Assembly: GCF_014805685.1 (NCBI RefSeq) | Contig: NC_060891.1 | Span: 29,009,379 to 29,073,378, forward strand | Origin: Silurus meridionalis | Taxonomy: Eukaryota > Chordata > Actinopteri > Siluriformes > Siluridae | Direction: 5' to 3' | Length of the DNA stretch: 64,000 nt | Shown: positions 50,858 to 63,050 of the stretch, piece by piece | How the letters are laid out: every line of letters begins with the position of its first letter | Numbering within the stretch: the first letter of the stretch is position 1 | Made by a program: the position numbers and the translations under genes | Notes under the pieces: model-generated | The model's database searches: none | The model's input: the letters and a program-made list of their open reading frames with translations, nothing else | Told to the model about the DNA's origin: nothing

Positions 50858-51955
50858 TTGGCAAAACAGAAGTGGGATCGACAGAGTGATGAGAAAAGTA
50901 GGCAGGAGTACAAGGAGATGCGGCAGCAGGTAAAAAGGGATGTGGCGAAAGCCAAGGAAAAGGCATATGAGGAGCTGTATAAGAGGTTGGACACTAAGGA
51001 AGGAGAAAAGGATTTATACCGATTGGCCAGGCAGAGGGACCGAGCTGGGAAGGATGTACTGCAAGTTAGAGCAATAAAGGATGGAGAGGAAATGTGTTGA
51101 CTAGTGAGGAGAGTGTGTTGAGAAGGTGGAGGAGTATTTTGAGCAGCTGATGAATGAGGAAAATCACAGAGAGAGAAGGTTGGATGATGTGGAGTTGGTG
51201 AAGCAGGATGTAGATAGGATTAGTAAGGAGGAAGTGAGAGCAGCGATTAAGAGGATGAAGAATGGAAAGTCGGTTGGACCAGATGACATACCGGTAGAAG
51301 CGTGGAGATGTTTAGGAGAGATGGCAGTGGGTTTTAACCAGATTGTTTAACAGGATTCTGGAAGGGAGAGGATGCCTGAGGAATGGAGAAGGAGTGTGCT
51401 GGTACCGATCTTTAAGCATAAGGAGATGTGCAGACCTGCAGTAACTACAGGGGAATTAAGTTGATCAGTCACACCATGAAGTTATGGGAAAGAGTAGTGG
51501 AAGCCAGGCTGAGAGAAGAGGTGACCATCTGTGAGCAACAGTATGGTTTCATGCCGAGGAAGAGCACCACAGATGCCTTATTTGCTTTGAGGATGTTGAT
51601 GGAGAAGTATAGAGAAGGACAGAAGGAATTGCATTGTGTATTTGTGGATTTAGAAAGCGTCGACAGAGTGCCAAGAGAGGAGTTGTGGTATTGTATGAGG
51701 AAGTCTGGTGTGTCAGAGAAGTATGTGAGGGTGGTGCAGGACATGTATGAGGACAGTGTGACGGCAGTGAAGTGTGCAGTAGGTACGACAGACTGGTTCA
51801 GGGTGAAGGTTGGACTGCATCAAGGATCGGCCCTGAGCCCTTTCCTGTTTGCAGTGGTGATGGACAGGTTGACGGACGAGGTCAGACAGGAGTCTCCCTG
51901 GACTATGATGTTTGCAGATGATATTGTGATTTGTGGTGAGAGTAGAGCAGGTTGA
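50858..51955 (+). pseudogene. RTE reverse transcriptase, frame-broken
   Basis: Segments in order: KRDVAKAKEKAYEELYKRLD (50920-51000), KEEVRAAIKRMKNGKSVGPD and DIPVEAWRCLGEM (51220-51330), then 51428-51955 with YRGIKLISHTMKLWERVVEA, CEQQYGFMPRKSTTDALFAL, HCVFVDLESVDRVPREELWY (the usual EKAYDRV is shortened by one residue, Asp kept), KVGLHQGSALSPFLFAVVMD and MMFADDIVICG (catalytic pair intact). Frame breaks at about 51097, 51350 and 51410 prevent a complete protein. Confidence 0.87.
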
Positions 51956-52685
51956 GAAGAGCCTGGAGAGGTGGAGATATGCGCTGGAGAGAAGGGGAAT
52001 GAAAGTCAGTAGGAGTAAGACAGAGTACATGTGTGTGAATGAGAGGGAGGGCAGTGGGTGATGCGGTTGCAGGGAAAAGAGGTGAAGATGGTGGAGGAGT
52101 TCAGGTACCTGGGGTCAACAGTGCAAAGTAATGGAGAGTGTGTTAGAAGTAAAGAAAAGAGTGCAGGCAGGGTGGAGTGGGTGGAGAAGAGTGACAGGAG
52201 TGATTTGTGATAGTAGGGTATCTGCAAGAATGAAAGGAAAGTTTATAGGACTGTGGTGAGACCTGCGATGTTGTATGGATTAGAGACAGTGGCATTGAGT
52301 AAAAGACAGGAGGCAGAGCTGGAGGTAGCAGAGCTGAAGATGTTAAGGTTTTCGTTGGGAGTGACGAGGATGGACAAGATTAGAAATGAGTTTATTAGAG
52401 GGACAGCATGTAGGATGTTTTGGTGACAAGGTGAGGGAGGCGAGATTGAGATGGTTTGGACATGTGCAGAGAAGGGACATGAATTATATTGGTAGAAGAA
52501 TGCTGAAGATGGAGCCGCCAGGTAGGAGGAAAAGAGGAAGGCCAAGGAGGAGGTTCATGGATGTGGTGAGGGAAGACATGCAGGTAGTTGGTGTGAAAGA
52601 GGCAGATGTAGAGGACAGGGTGGTATGGAGACGGATGATCCGCTGTGGCGACCCCTAATGGGAGCAGCCGAAAGAAGAAGAAGAA
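51956..52685 (+). pseudogene. RTE C-terminal region and 3' tail
   Basis: Remnants of the RT thumb and C-terminus (GMKVSRSKTEYMCVNE-type wording at about 52000-52040, FRYLGSTVQ at about 52100). A 90-codon open part follows at 52386-52658: [60 protein letters not shown]. The stop lies in the tail, followed by the GAAGAAGAAG end at 52685. Confidence 0.8.
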
Positions 52686-52703
52686 GTATATATACACTAT
52701 ATA
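52686..52703. other. Target-site duplication, right copy
   Basis: GTATATATACACTATATA, identical to 49546-49563. Confidence 0.85.
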
Positions 52704-52714
52704 TAAACTATATA

Positions 52715-52716
<2 letters not shown>

Positions 52717-52777
<61 letters not shown>

Positions 52778-52790
52778 TAGATAGAGCTAC
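52717..52790. repeat. (TA)n and (GATA)n microsatellite
   Basis: TA run at about 52720-52774, then two to three GATA units. Its AT-rich context matches the TA-rich target of the RTE insertion. Confidence 0.95.
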
Positions 52791-52794
52791 ACAA

Positions 52795-53991
52795 ACTTTT
52801 TAGATCTCCAAAATTAAATCTTGCAGCTGTAAGGCTTTTGCGGCTCGGCTGCACCCTGATCTGGCAGAAGTGCTGATTCTAAACTGGAGACTGATGATGG
52901 TGACCGTCTGTGTCTAATCTGGGTGCAGGACAGGAAAAAATACATCCCCACGTATACACCTCTTTTACCTCCAAACCTGCTGCTATTAACATCACCGGCT
53001 CTAAAGAAGCAGTGTAAAGATGGAAAGATTTTTATGAGATGTGAGAAGAAGAGATAAAGAGATGCTTTTAAGATGTGATATGGGAGAGATATAGCAATGG
53101 AGAGATGTTTATGAGGTAAGATGGAGAGGTGGAGAGAATGAGGTGTTTATGAGAGATACATCACTGTAGACTCATCCCTTGGAAAATATTAAAGTGATAT
53201 ATACAGACTTATAGGTAACTTTATTCACCCCAGAGGAAAATACACACATTACAGCAGCACAGAGAGTTATCATGGTGCATTGTGGGATTTTGGTGGAGGC
53301 TAAAGGACTGTGAAAGTTTTTGCTGGGTTTCTTTCTGGGATCACTATTTTAATAAACCTTTCCACTGTTCCACTAACATTCTCTATGATTAGTTCAGTTT
53401 CCCCCAAAAAATTAAAACTTCTCCAAAATCTTTAGTAACAAATGGCAGATGAATCCAAATTCATTATCAGAAAAAACATGATAATCAGAACAATCACAAA
53501 CAGACAAACCCAGACAAGGACAAGAACAAAGGCAGGAGGAGAAACAGATCAGGAATGAAGGAATGAAGTGCCATCTTTATGTTTAAGTGGTGATTTTGCA
53601 GAAACCTGGCAACCTTCACCACAAGCTTCCCCGACAGCTGCTCATTAGAAACTGCAGATTTCAGTAGAAATCCAGCACTTTTTATGTTTTGCACACTGGC
53701 ACGAGTTCTAACACACCACGTCCATATTATTCCCACCTGCAGTTCAGATCTGTATTTCCTGAACATCAGCCCTGAAAACTTCACGTGTTCAGTCGGAATA
53801 CCATATTAATTTATACCCTAAGTGTGTGTAATTCAGGTTCCTAGATTTCAGGTGAAATCTAGCAAGTTTTAGAGGTCAAGAGACAAAATATCTGTCCTCC
53901 ATATCTGCTGTGGGATCCTGCAAACCAAGATGGCACGATTCCCAAACCAGATCAGTGCTGCAGATGCTCAGAATGTTCTCCATTGTCACTC
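52795..53991. other. No gene supported
   Basis: About 1.2 kb of apparently single-copy DNA. A 96-codon minus frame at 53494-53784 (KYRSELQVGIIWTWCVRT, SNEQLSGKLVVKVARFLQN) has normal composition but no recognised family, and no supporting splice sites were identified. Confidence 0.4.
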
Positions 53992-54960
53992 TCAAGTCAA
54001 GTCAAGAAGCTTTTATTGTCATTTTAACCATATATAGCTGATGCAGTATACAGTGAAATGAAACAACGTTCCTCCTGAACCCAGGTGCTCCATAAAACAA
54101 CATAAAACAACAGTCACAGAACAGAAGAACACAGAGCCAGGAACTAAGATCCTCGCCACATAAAGTGCATGTGTGCAACTGGTGCAAACAGTGCAAAAGA
54201 CAACACAAGACAGTGCAGGACAATACACAATACACAAAATATAAAAATAAAAACAGCAGTAGTTCCGCCAGTAAAACCTGTCATGACAGAATAAGGTGCA
54301 CAGTAGCAGAAATATGTAAACAGAAAAATGTAAACAGAATTGTGCAATTCAACAATAGCAGCAATCAAAATAAACTGAACAGTGACCAAAGGATTTGGAC
54401 AGAATATTGTGCAAAGAGAGCAAGTCCCGAAAGATCAGCAACAAACGGCATGTAAACATTTTGCGATAATGAAAGGTGTGAATGCTCAGGATGCTCTCAA
54501 TGGTCCCTCTGTAGAACATGGGGGGAGGGAGATGAGCTTTCCTCAGCCTTCTCAGGAAGTAGAGACGCTGCTGGGCTCTTGGTGATGGAGCTGGTGTTGA
54601 GTGACCAGGTGAGGTTGTCCGCCAGATGAACGCCAAGGAATTTGGTGCTCTTGACGATCTCCACTGAGGATCCATCGATGATCAGTGGAGAATGGTCACT
54701 CTGTGTTCTCCTGAAGTCAACAACTATCTCTTTAGTTTTGTCGACGTTCAGAGACAGGTTGTTGGCTCCACACCAGGCTGTTAACCATTGCACCTCCTCT
54801 CTGTATGCTGACTCATCGTTCTTGCTGATGAGACCCACCACGGTCATGAGTCAGCAGAGTGAACAGCAGTGGACTGAGCACACAGCCCTGAGGGGCTCCA
54901 ATGCTCAGTGTGGTGGTGCTGGAGATGCTGTTCCCGATCCGTACTGACTGAGGTCTCTCT
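53992..54960 (-). mobile_element. LINE A 3' portion, minus strand
   Basis: The tail TCAAGTCAAGTCAAGAAGCT TTTATTGTCATTT lies at 53993, then the 3' UTR to about 54350. RT C-terminal sequences follow at 54470-54850: [52 protein letters not shown]. The palm block [18 protein letters not shown] (54845-54920) is joined with the FADDTTV segment lost, and [15 protein letters not shown] near 54930. It is 5'-truncated at about 54960 with an internal deletion of the C-terminal domain. Inactive. Confidence 0.85.
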
Positions 54961-55996
54961 GTAAAACCTGGTAAGGATGGGTGGTGGGACTTTCTTGATT
55001 GGCCTTTGATGATACAAACCTGAAACAAGCACAGCTTGGCATGGTCTTGTGTACAACAACAAACTGACAGTAAATTTTGCAACAAAAGAAAATGTACCTG
55101 TTAATCTTACAGGTCATGGTGGTTCCCTGGTGGTTTCCCTGGTGGTTCCCTGGTGTTTTGTTGTGAAGCAGGCAGTACTGGGGTGGTTTAGGCGTTTCTA
55201 TGTTGAATCTTTCCAGGCGTTAGTTAAATACTGGGATAAGTGTATAAATGTAACAGGGGGAATGTGTCGAAAAATAAAACTCAAAAGTCCCGGTTTGACT
55301 TGAACGCCCCAAACACTCATTATCTCCAAATACAAAATACAAGATAAATTTGACTTAAGATATTTTCAGTCTTGAACCCTTAACCTTCTGTTCAGTAACC
55401 ACTGAGGTGCCACTTCCCAAAAACAACATAATCAAAAGGAAATGGATGTTAACAGAAGGACATGTCAGGGAAAGCCACACTATTCAAACACCTAAAACTT
55501 GCAAAATATTCCTGACAAACTACAATTACACAAAAACTGAGACCGAAACACGTGACACATGAGGAGTGAACACACGTGACCACGTTTGAAAGATTAGATA
55601 TGCTAACATGGATGATTTAATATCACTGTAAATGTAAATAAAGTAAATGTTAATATAAACATTAATGAAAGAATGGAACATTGAGCAACATGGAGCAACA
55701 AGCATGGAACACAGAGTATATGAGCATAAGACATGAAAAATGAAGCATGAAGAATGGAACACGGAACCCTGAGGAACACCATCCTTCACACGTAACTATC
55801 ACTAAATCGCTTTTACGTAACCAGGATCTGCTTTCAGAAATGTTTTTTTCTCCCCAGGTTCCCCGCTGTGTTCCTCCTTCAGACTCTCCATGGTGAAGCT
55901 GAGCATGTTTTCAGCAGGTGTACTGTTTCATATTTCACAATTCCCAAACAGCAGAGATGTGATGTTAACTTACACACATGCGTACACACATACAAA
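54961..55996. other. Mostly unassigned; small TGGTTCCC minisatellite
   Basis: At 55112-55157 about four tandem copies of GGTGGTTCCCT. A short minus-strand phrase GVPQGSV at about 55775 resembles RT motif wording but is too short to call. No gene is supported. Confidence 0.45.
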
Positions 55997-56156
55997 CACA
56001 CACACACACACACACACCTCTACAAACACTACAATGCTCAGATTCTATTATTCAAACCCTGTGTGTCTCTCATCCATATCTCCATTTACTCCACTCATCT
56101 TTCATCCGATCCGCTGTGCTTCCATGCGGCGCTGCTATTGCTAACAGAGCCATCTG

Positions 56157-56214
<58 letters not shown>
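55997..56214. repeat. (CA)n arrays
   Basis: CA runs at 55995-56018 and 56164-56215. Confidence 0.95.
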
Positions 56215-56218
<4 letters not shown>

Positions 56219-56360
56219 ACACTTGCTAAGAGTGACTCAGCTTTATAGCTGTAAAAGGTCATGATGAGCGAAAACGTGGCTGCATTCCTTTAGCATTTGT
56301 TTAGATTCCAACTCAAATGTAAACTCAAATCTGTTCACATACAGTACTTCTACACGCAGA

Positions 56361-56365
<5 letters not shown>

Positions 56366-56404
<39 letters not shown>
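56366..56404. repeat. (GT)n microsatellite
   Basis: Pure GT run. Confidence 0.95.
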
Positions 56405-56407
<3 letters not shown>

Positions 56408-56915
56408 ACATTTTCACACTTGGCCCAGAGGCTCCAGCATGGGTTCTTGGCTCTCACTTGAGAATTTATTTCTGAACCTCAGATTTTTGTTAGCAGGAGT
56501 TTTTTCTGTACAAAATAAATAATTTTATCTTTAAAAGTTGTAATAATATTAACAAACATCCAGATTTTATTAATATATTTAAATTATAAAGCACTTTCCT
56601 CTGTCTGTGTGTCTGTGAGAACAACATGGTTCAGCTGCTCACTTCTCACCACATTACTGATGACAAGAATCAGATGAAATGCTCAGAGATGCTCAGGTGA
56701 AACTCTCACTGGAAGAAATTAGTTGAAGTTTCTTCTGGAATTTTATGATGATTAAAAAACCAGCTACTTTCAGAACCACTTGGTTTATAGTGTAAACATA
56801 AACACAATGTTCAGCTCAGGTGGATTCTTTCCTTTACACTCCCATGAGGAATGTCATGGTACTGAGGCAAAGAAACGTCCTTCATCACAGCAGATCTTCA
56901 TTACAAAGTGTGTGG
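56405..56915. other. No feature seen
   Basis: AT-rich, apparently single-copy sequence without recognisable gene or repeat. Confidence 0.4.
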
Positions 56916-56916
56916 T

Positions 56917-57096
56917 GTGTGTGTGTGTGTGTGTGTGTGTGTAGTGAGTTAATGAGTTAAACACACACCTGGTTTAGGTTTGATTTGGTAAATTAGTGTT
57001 ATGTGTTGAGTTCACCTGCTGTGGGACTTGGAGAAACGTGTGAGCTGATTCAGTAGAACACGGCCTTGTTCTCAGTGTGATGGCAAATCTGAGACT

Positions 57097-57158
<62 letters not shown>

Positions 57159-57325
57159 TGAGCAGGAATTCTAGGCACATCGGCAGCTGTTCTTAACATC
57201 TGTCCATGCTCGTTAAGGTGAGACAAAGTGTGGACGTGTGTGTGTATATGTGTGTGTGCGTGTGCCAAATTTTGAGTAAATTGCCTGCTACTCATCACTT
57301 TCTAACTTTTTAGTTCCTCACCTCT

Positions 57326-57366
<41 letters not shown>

Positions 57367-57466
57367 TTGCTTGTTATGTAATGTGTGTAATAGGTAAAAG
57401 AATAGAAAAGTGGAATATAAATGTGAGCTTTCACCTGAAACAGGACAGGGCTCTTATACTACATGT

Positions 57467-57507
<41 letters not shown>
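56917..57507. repeat. Cluster of (GT)n and (CA)n arrays
   Basis: GT runs at 56917-56942 and 57099-57155; CA runs at 57329-57364 and 57469-57508. The sequence between is non-coding as far as I can see. Confidence 0.92.
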
Positions 57508-57508
<1 letters not shown>

Positions 57509-57511
<3 letters not shown>

Positions 57512-58482
57512 GACATCATCACTCCTGTGCTCTCTCACTTCACCACTCTCTTATTTCATCACTCCTTTAGTCCAGCCTCTATCAATCTCTGATCTTGTGT
57601 TTTAGATCTTTTCATGGTAATGCTGAAGCTCATGGTGTTGTAGAAGGGACTGGACAGTGTGTGTTGAGATCCAGCAGTGTTTTCTTTTATCTCACTTTCA
57701 GTGTTTCTTTTGTATGCCGATCTGAACAAGGCGTCTGCTAAATGCTGCAAATGTAAATGTTTTGCTTCCACTTAAACATTGTGCCCACAGTCTTACATTT
57801 TATTCTCTTGTGTAGAAAATGTAATTTTTTTATAGTTTACATTTTTGTGCAGTTTGTCAGTAACATGATGCTGAGATTTGTTTTACCTTGTAGAGGGAAA
57901 ATAGAGACTGGTAATAAAATGAAGAATGTTCTACAACATTAACTTTTGAAGCATTAAAACAAGTGACATGTCCATCATTAATACATAACAAATTGAAATA
58001 ATTGAAAGATCATTGTGACACAAAGTGTGAATGGTGTAAAAGTTCATCTCTCCGTCAGGAAAATCCACTCCACACCATGATTAATGATGTGAGAAGGAGA
58101 AGTGCTTGAGGTGACGTGACCTACACCACCTACACAACTGTCAATCAATTAGATTCCGGAGATTCAGGTGGAGTTTATGTATAGAATGTGCACAAATCTG
58201 GTGATTGTATCTGTAATATTTTAATATAGAAATAATTTTATAAACGAACAGACTTTTCCAGACAGAGGCTTTCTGAGTCTCAAATCCAATAAAATAAATG
58301 AAATAAAACACGCAGAGCTCAGGTTTAATCAAAACACCGATCAGAGCTGTAACACTGCCAAGAGCTCGATCTCAGTATGTGTGTTTCTTCCCAAAACAAG
58401 AAAACATAAACTCATTATTTTATTATAATCAAATGAATTCTATACAGAGACAGTGAATGATTCTCAAATACCACACTTTATC
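57509..58482. other. Unassigned; one LINE/SINE tail fragment
   Basis: AAGGCGTCTGCTAAATGCTG CAAATGTAAATG at 57728-57760 is the LINE D/SINE-type tail, plus orientation, and the upstream 100 bp may belong to it. The rest (57765-58482) shows no gene. Confidence 0.45.
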
Positions 58483-58534
58483 TATCCATCCATCCATCCA
58501 TCCATCCATCCATCCATCCATCCATCCATCCATC
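58483..58534. repeat. (CATC)n microsatellite
   Basis: About 12 CATC/ATCC units with small edge variation. Confidence 0.95.
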
Positions 58535-59217
58535 CAGCCACCCCACGATACCCACAATGCCATCAGAGACAGATGCAGAAAGTCCCGATCTGTGATCTCA
58601 ACTAGGGACCTCTAATGCCAACTATCAACCACTGACCTGTGGTTTAAATCTAAACTACTGACCTGTGATCTACTGACCTCCAATCTTCAGAACTTTAGAT
58701 CTTTCAAATTCAACTGCTGACCTCTGCTCAGAACTGTGAGCTTTGATCCTGCACAGTGTCCGAGTCACACTCACACAGAGGGAAATGTTAGAACTGAAAC
58801 TTTTGTTGTTGGTTATGTTTAAATAAAAAAGATGGTTAACGATAAACTCCACTTTCTTATAGCATTTATATTCAACAACCATTAGACCATTAGAACCCAT
58901 CAATCTGTTTCTCACTGCATGTGTGTGTGTGTTTGTACTTTTAGACACATTTTAATGGTTATATAATTATTGCATGAGCTACTAATAGTTTTTTCAAACA
59001 TTTCTTTATTTTATTCATCATATTCAATATCACAGTCAAGATGAGAAAAAAAGCCTGAAGATAAAGAAAAGGTTTGTTTCGTTATGGATGTGTGTGTATG
59101 TGTGTATACACACACACATGGGGGGGGGGGCTGAGTGCCTGATTATCTGACCTTGAGGCTGGTCCACATAAGCAAAAGTTCTAGAAACTTTTAGAAAAAA
59201 AAAACGCAAAGAGCCAA

Positions 59218-59218
<1 letters not shown>
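58535..59218. other. No gene seen
   Basis: Repeated phrasing of CTGACCTGTGATCT / CTGACCTCCAATCT at 58630-58690 suggests a tiny degenerate minisatellite. A G10 tract lies at 59121-59130. No gene is supported. Confidence 0.4.
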
Positions 59219-59267
<49 letters not shown>

Positions 59268-59328
59268 TAATATATAATGCAGTTTGTCTTACTGCCCAGA
59301 GCTTCCATTTACAGAATGAGATTCAGTG

Positions 59329-59363
<35 letters not shown>

Positions 59364-59476
59364 ATTTATATGGAGATGTCAGAAACCAGCTTCATGGGGA
59401 CCAGAGACATTATGAGGACAGAAAACCTGAACAGGTGTATGCATGTTAAGGGAAGACAGTAATGAGGAACGACTCG

Positions 59477-59515
<39 letters not shown>
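59219..59515. repeat. Three (GT)n arrays
   Basis: GT runs at 59219-59265, 59331-59361 and 59479-59515, separated by short unassigned segments. Confidence 0.95.
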
Positions 59516-59517
<2 letters not shown>

Positions 59518-60052
59518 ATTAGAATTCTACACCAGGCCAGTATGGGGAACTGCTGTAATGTGTGAACAGGACAATAAACTGCTTCCAGATGTGTATCAGA
59601 GCGAAGTCTCGTCTTTAAATTGGTGATCTTTAGTAAATGGCAGGATTTGAGAAACAATTGAAGACCTTTAGAACAGTAATATTAGAGAAAATACAGCATG
59701 CCTCAACCCAGATTCCACTGCAGGATATATATCAGAATGAGCTTTGTGTAATTCATGTAAAAAACTATAAAAATAACTTTCAATTATGTTAAAGGACATC
59801 TTGAACCATCTCTCTCTGAGTAAAGGTGTTCATGTCCATGAATACTGTTTAAACTAACACCTGACAATTCAGTTGAAAACACCTTTATCAATACCAATCA
59901 CATTTAAAGGTGTACATGATTGATTACCACTTGCAGAGATCCGAATAGACAATATAATCAGCCAGACATTTGGGTCATTACTCAAGTGGAGAAATCGACT
60001 CGTGAGGAGAGAAAATAACTGCAAACCAAAGTTTTCTTTCACAGAAAACAGA
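59516..60052. other. No feature seen
   Basis: Unassigned AT-rich DNA. Confidence 0.4.
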
Positions 60053-60053
60053 A

Positions 60054-60103
<50 letters not shown>
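60053..60103. repeat. (GAAA)n microsatellite
   Basis: About 12 AAGA units. Confidence 0.95.
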
Positions 60104-61566
60104 AGAGAAATATGATCTGATTTTACAGTAGATCTTCTGTACCCCAAACTAGTGAAGAAGTACATGCTGGCTTAAAAAGTGTAAAAGTCAGAACACACCG
60201 AGCATCACAGCTTGCAGAACGTTCAGAGAGACGATGCTGATCCGGAATATCCACGAAAACACACAGAAGTGAGGCTCAGTGTTGTGGTGTTACGGGTCAC
60301 ATGTCACAAAATCTGTTCTTTATCTTCTCGAGAAGAAACTAAAATCCCCCCCAAATGTGTCAAACCAGAGGACAAACCAGAGGCAATCAAACCAAGTGGC
60401 ATCAATCTTTCATCTGGAGAAACATAGCCGGGTTTGTTTGTGCGTGTTCTTCTTATCGATGCCAATCCTGAGGGTGATCTCCTACTAGGATCTTCACACC
60501 ATGTTTTCTTTTCCCTTGTCCCAGAATGCTCTGATATCTGCTCAGGTAGTAACATGATAAATGCCTCTGTGATGCTGTCAACAAATGGAAACAATTCCTT
60601 GCATATTAGCTTTTACACCACTGACAGCAGTTAGCTCAATATAAATACAAAATCGCTAGATTCACAAAATAACATTACATTTAGATCCACGTCCATCAAA
60701 CTATTCTGTTCATGTTTATCACATTAAGGACCCAGTGTTCCTAAGCGTTTATAGTAATGAGGTAAAAGGGGTGGGGATCACTATCATCTTTAAATAAGTA
60801 AGTAATAGTTAGAAAACCATTCCTGAACCAGGTTATCATCATGAAAAATTGGGATTTGATTGGTTTATTAAAATATCAGCTAGGAAGCTAAATGTAGCAT
60901 GAATGGTATTAAATATAGACAGCTGGCTAGCATTATGCTAACAGGTGGATATCTTTTTAGCAACAACTGATCTTTGAAAGCCGCCTGTTGTTTTGTAATG
61001 CTGTAAGTCCCAGATAATTTTGTACCCTTTAGAATCTGACAAGCTCAACAATATTCCTTAATCCACTAATAGCTGTTGCTAGTCACGGCAGCACCACCTG
61101 GCATTTCCGTTTTCTTTGTGCATTAAATACCACACCACCTGAATACACACACCACATCTACATCTATATTCATTTCAGATCATCAATTTCACTCAGCAAA
61201 AGAGAACACACCCCAACACTAGCTAGCCCGAGTCCTGGCGCTAGCCCGCTAAGTCCTGATTTATGACTTACTGCTGCACTAAATGGCTTTTGGCCAACAT
61301 GCAGCTCTGGCTGACGTTAAATCCATTAAATCCGTCTACGATTAATCTACAAAACCCACATTGTGCTCACTGGAGCGATGGCAAGATGGGATAATTTACA
61401 GCTCAGGGAAGAAAGAGGATGGGAGGAGGGAAAGAAAGGAAATTGGCTTTATTAGTTTTTTGGGTTCTGGAGTTTGGAGTGAAACCTAGGATCTTGGAAC
61501 TGAAAAGAGTTAATTCAGAGTTCTGAAAAGCTTTAGGTATGAATCAGCTTAAATTACTTTCTGATC

Positions 61567-61569
<3 letters not shown>
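60104..61569. other. Unassigned; open stretch at 60200-60640
   Basis: Both strands stay open over 60212-60634, including 96 minus codons (60304-60594: CEDPSRRSPSGLASIRRTRT, then GLIASGLSSGLTHLGG). Composition is ordinary but I recognise no family. 60660-61565 shows no gene. Confidence 0.35.

Positions 61570-61602
<33 letters not shown>
61570..61602. repeat. (CA)n microsatellite
   Basis: Pure CA run. Confidence 0.95.
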
Positions 61603-61604
<2 letters not shown>

Positions 61605-62555
61605 AACACATTCAGGCCATATGGAGTACCAGCAGGTATCTGTCTGACTTTAGACGCATCTTGTTTGACCCCTCCACCAGCTGGCATTCTGGGAAAAAAT
61701 AACAGCACAACAGGAAATCAGTACATCGCTACTCACTGTGTTTACACGGACTGCATTGTTTAGCATTAAGCGTTTATCCTGTGGCGTTTATTCGGCTTTG
61801 TTCAGTTTGTGTAACATCACAGCAGTGTAGCTTTGCCCCCTTCGTATTAGGGCACTTGGTTATTTATAAACCACTGGGGTGTAAGTTAGAAGTAGAACCC
61901 TGTGTTCTCTAAACACTATGTTCCCCCAAGGTCCTTATAACCAGGGTCCTAAACTCCCCCATGTTGCAGGGTGCTCTGTAACCTCTGTTCTAGTGTTGCT
62001 TTAATCATGTTTTATTTGCAGCTCTCAGTCTTAAGCACAAATATTACAATGTAAATAAAAATATTCCCAACTTCCTGTTTATCCATGCAATAATGTAACC
62101 AAGTTTTTTTGTTCTCTACGTCCTATAGTCACACCGTATAGTCCCAGTGATCTATATTCTTAAAGTCTGATGCTTTTCATCAGAATCAAATACTTTATTA
62201 ATTTATTATTAGTAAAAATAAAAATAAGAAATATAAATAAATATACATATTAAGATATATATTCTGTGAAATGGAATGTGTAGCAGCAGTGAAAACAGAA
62301 AGTCAGACTACAGTAATAGTTATAAAAGTTATTGCACATGTAACTGATTATTATTGCACCGAAATTATTGCCTGGCATGAAAATCTACAAATATAAACCT
62401 ATTTTTATTATATATAATCTGTACAGATCTATATCGTAAACTAACCCTCAGAGGGACGAGTTCTATAGTTTGAGGGAGTCTGTTATTGAATGTCCTCCTC
62501 AGACTGACCAGTATTTAATGTAGTGGGTGTTTATTGTGTTTTAAAGTGTTTTAAA
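61603..62555. other. Unassigned; early part of a decayed minisatellite
   Basis: At 61890-61990, phrases such as CTATGTTCCCCCAAGGTCCT and ACCAGGGTCCTAAACTCCCC match the minisatellite at 62560-63050. The rest is AT-rich with no gene. Confidence 0.5.
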
Positions 62556-63050
62556 GGTCCTATGCACTTAAAGTTTTATATCCCTTGAGTGTCATGTTCT
62601 TGGTGCCATATATTGTCAATGAACATGTTAAAAGGACTGAAGTTCCAAGTGTAGTATGTTCTCGCTCGGGACACTCTTCTTTTTGACACCTGTTCTCATG
62701 TTCTTAAATTCCCAGTTTACAATATTCTCAAGGTCCTATTTTGCCAATGATATATTCCCAGGGTTCTGAGTTCCCAGTGTTGTGAGTTCCCAATGTCCAA
62801 TATTCCCAGTGCCCTGTGCCACCGAGGTCCTATACTCCCATTTTTCTATGTTCTCAGAATTAAATGGTTTCATGATTCCATTGTTGTATGTCCCCAAGAA
62901 CAATAGAAAGAAAAATAAATGTTTTCAGGTTCTTGTGTTCTCAGAGATGTTCCCAAGGCTGCCTGTCTCATGTTACAAGGATCCTACATTTCCAGGGTTC
63001 TACTTTCCTATTCCACTGGTGCCTTTTTTAATGTTCTCAGGATGTGATAG
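62556..63050 (+). repeat. Decayed TTCCCAGGGTCCTATG minisatellite
   Basis: Over 490 bp the words TTCCCAG, GGTCCTAT and ATGTTCTCA recur roughly every 20-25 bp (e.g. ATATTCCCAGGGTTCTGAGT, TCCCAGTGTTGTGAGTTCCC, ATATTCCCAGTGCCCTGTGC, GAGGTCCTATACTCCC). The units are highly diverged. The 100-codon plus frame over it is not a gene. Confidence 0.65.

Larger units (their letters stand above)
49564..52685 (+). mobile_element. Full-length RTE/Rex3-type LINE
   Basis: 3,122 bp between perfect 18-bp target-site duplications (49546-49563 and 52686-52703). The 5' region starts ACCCAGCCATTATGGATGCA; the endonuclease and RT follow in broken frames. The 3' end has the family tail CCGCTGTGGCGACCCCTAAT, GGGAGCAGCCGAAAGAAGAA and GAAG. 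About 3.2 kb is the normal full length of RTE-clade elements, so nothing large is missing. Other copies: 16199-18410, and 22003-22409 plus 30319-30441. Confidence 0.92.

Noticed and set aside
55740..55790. L2 RT motif (GVPQGSV on the minus strand)
   Set aside because: Only seven residues match and the flanks do not; too short to support an element.
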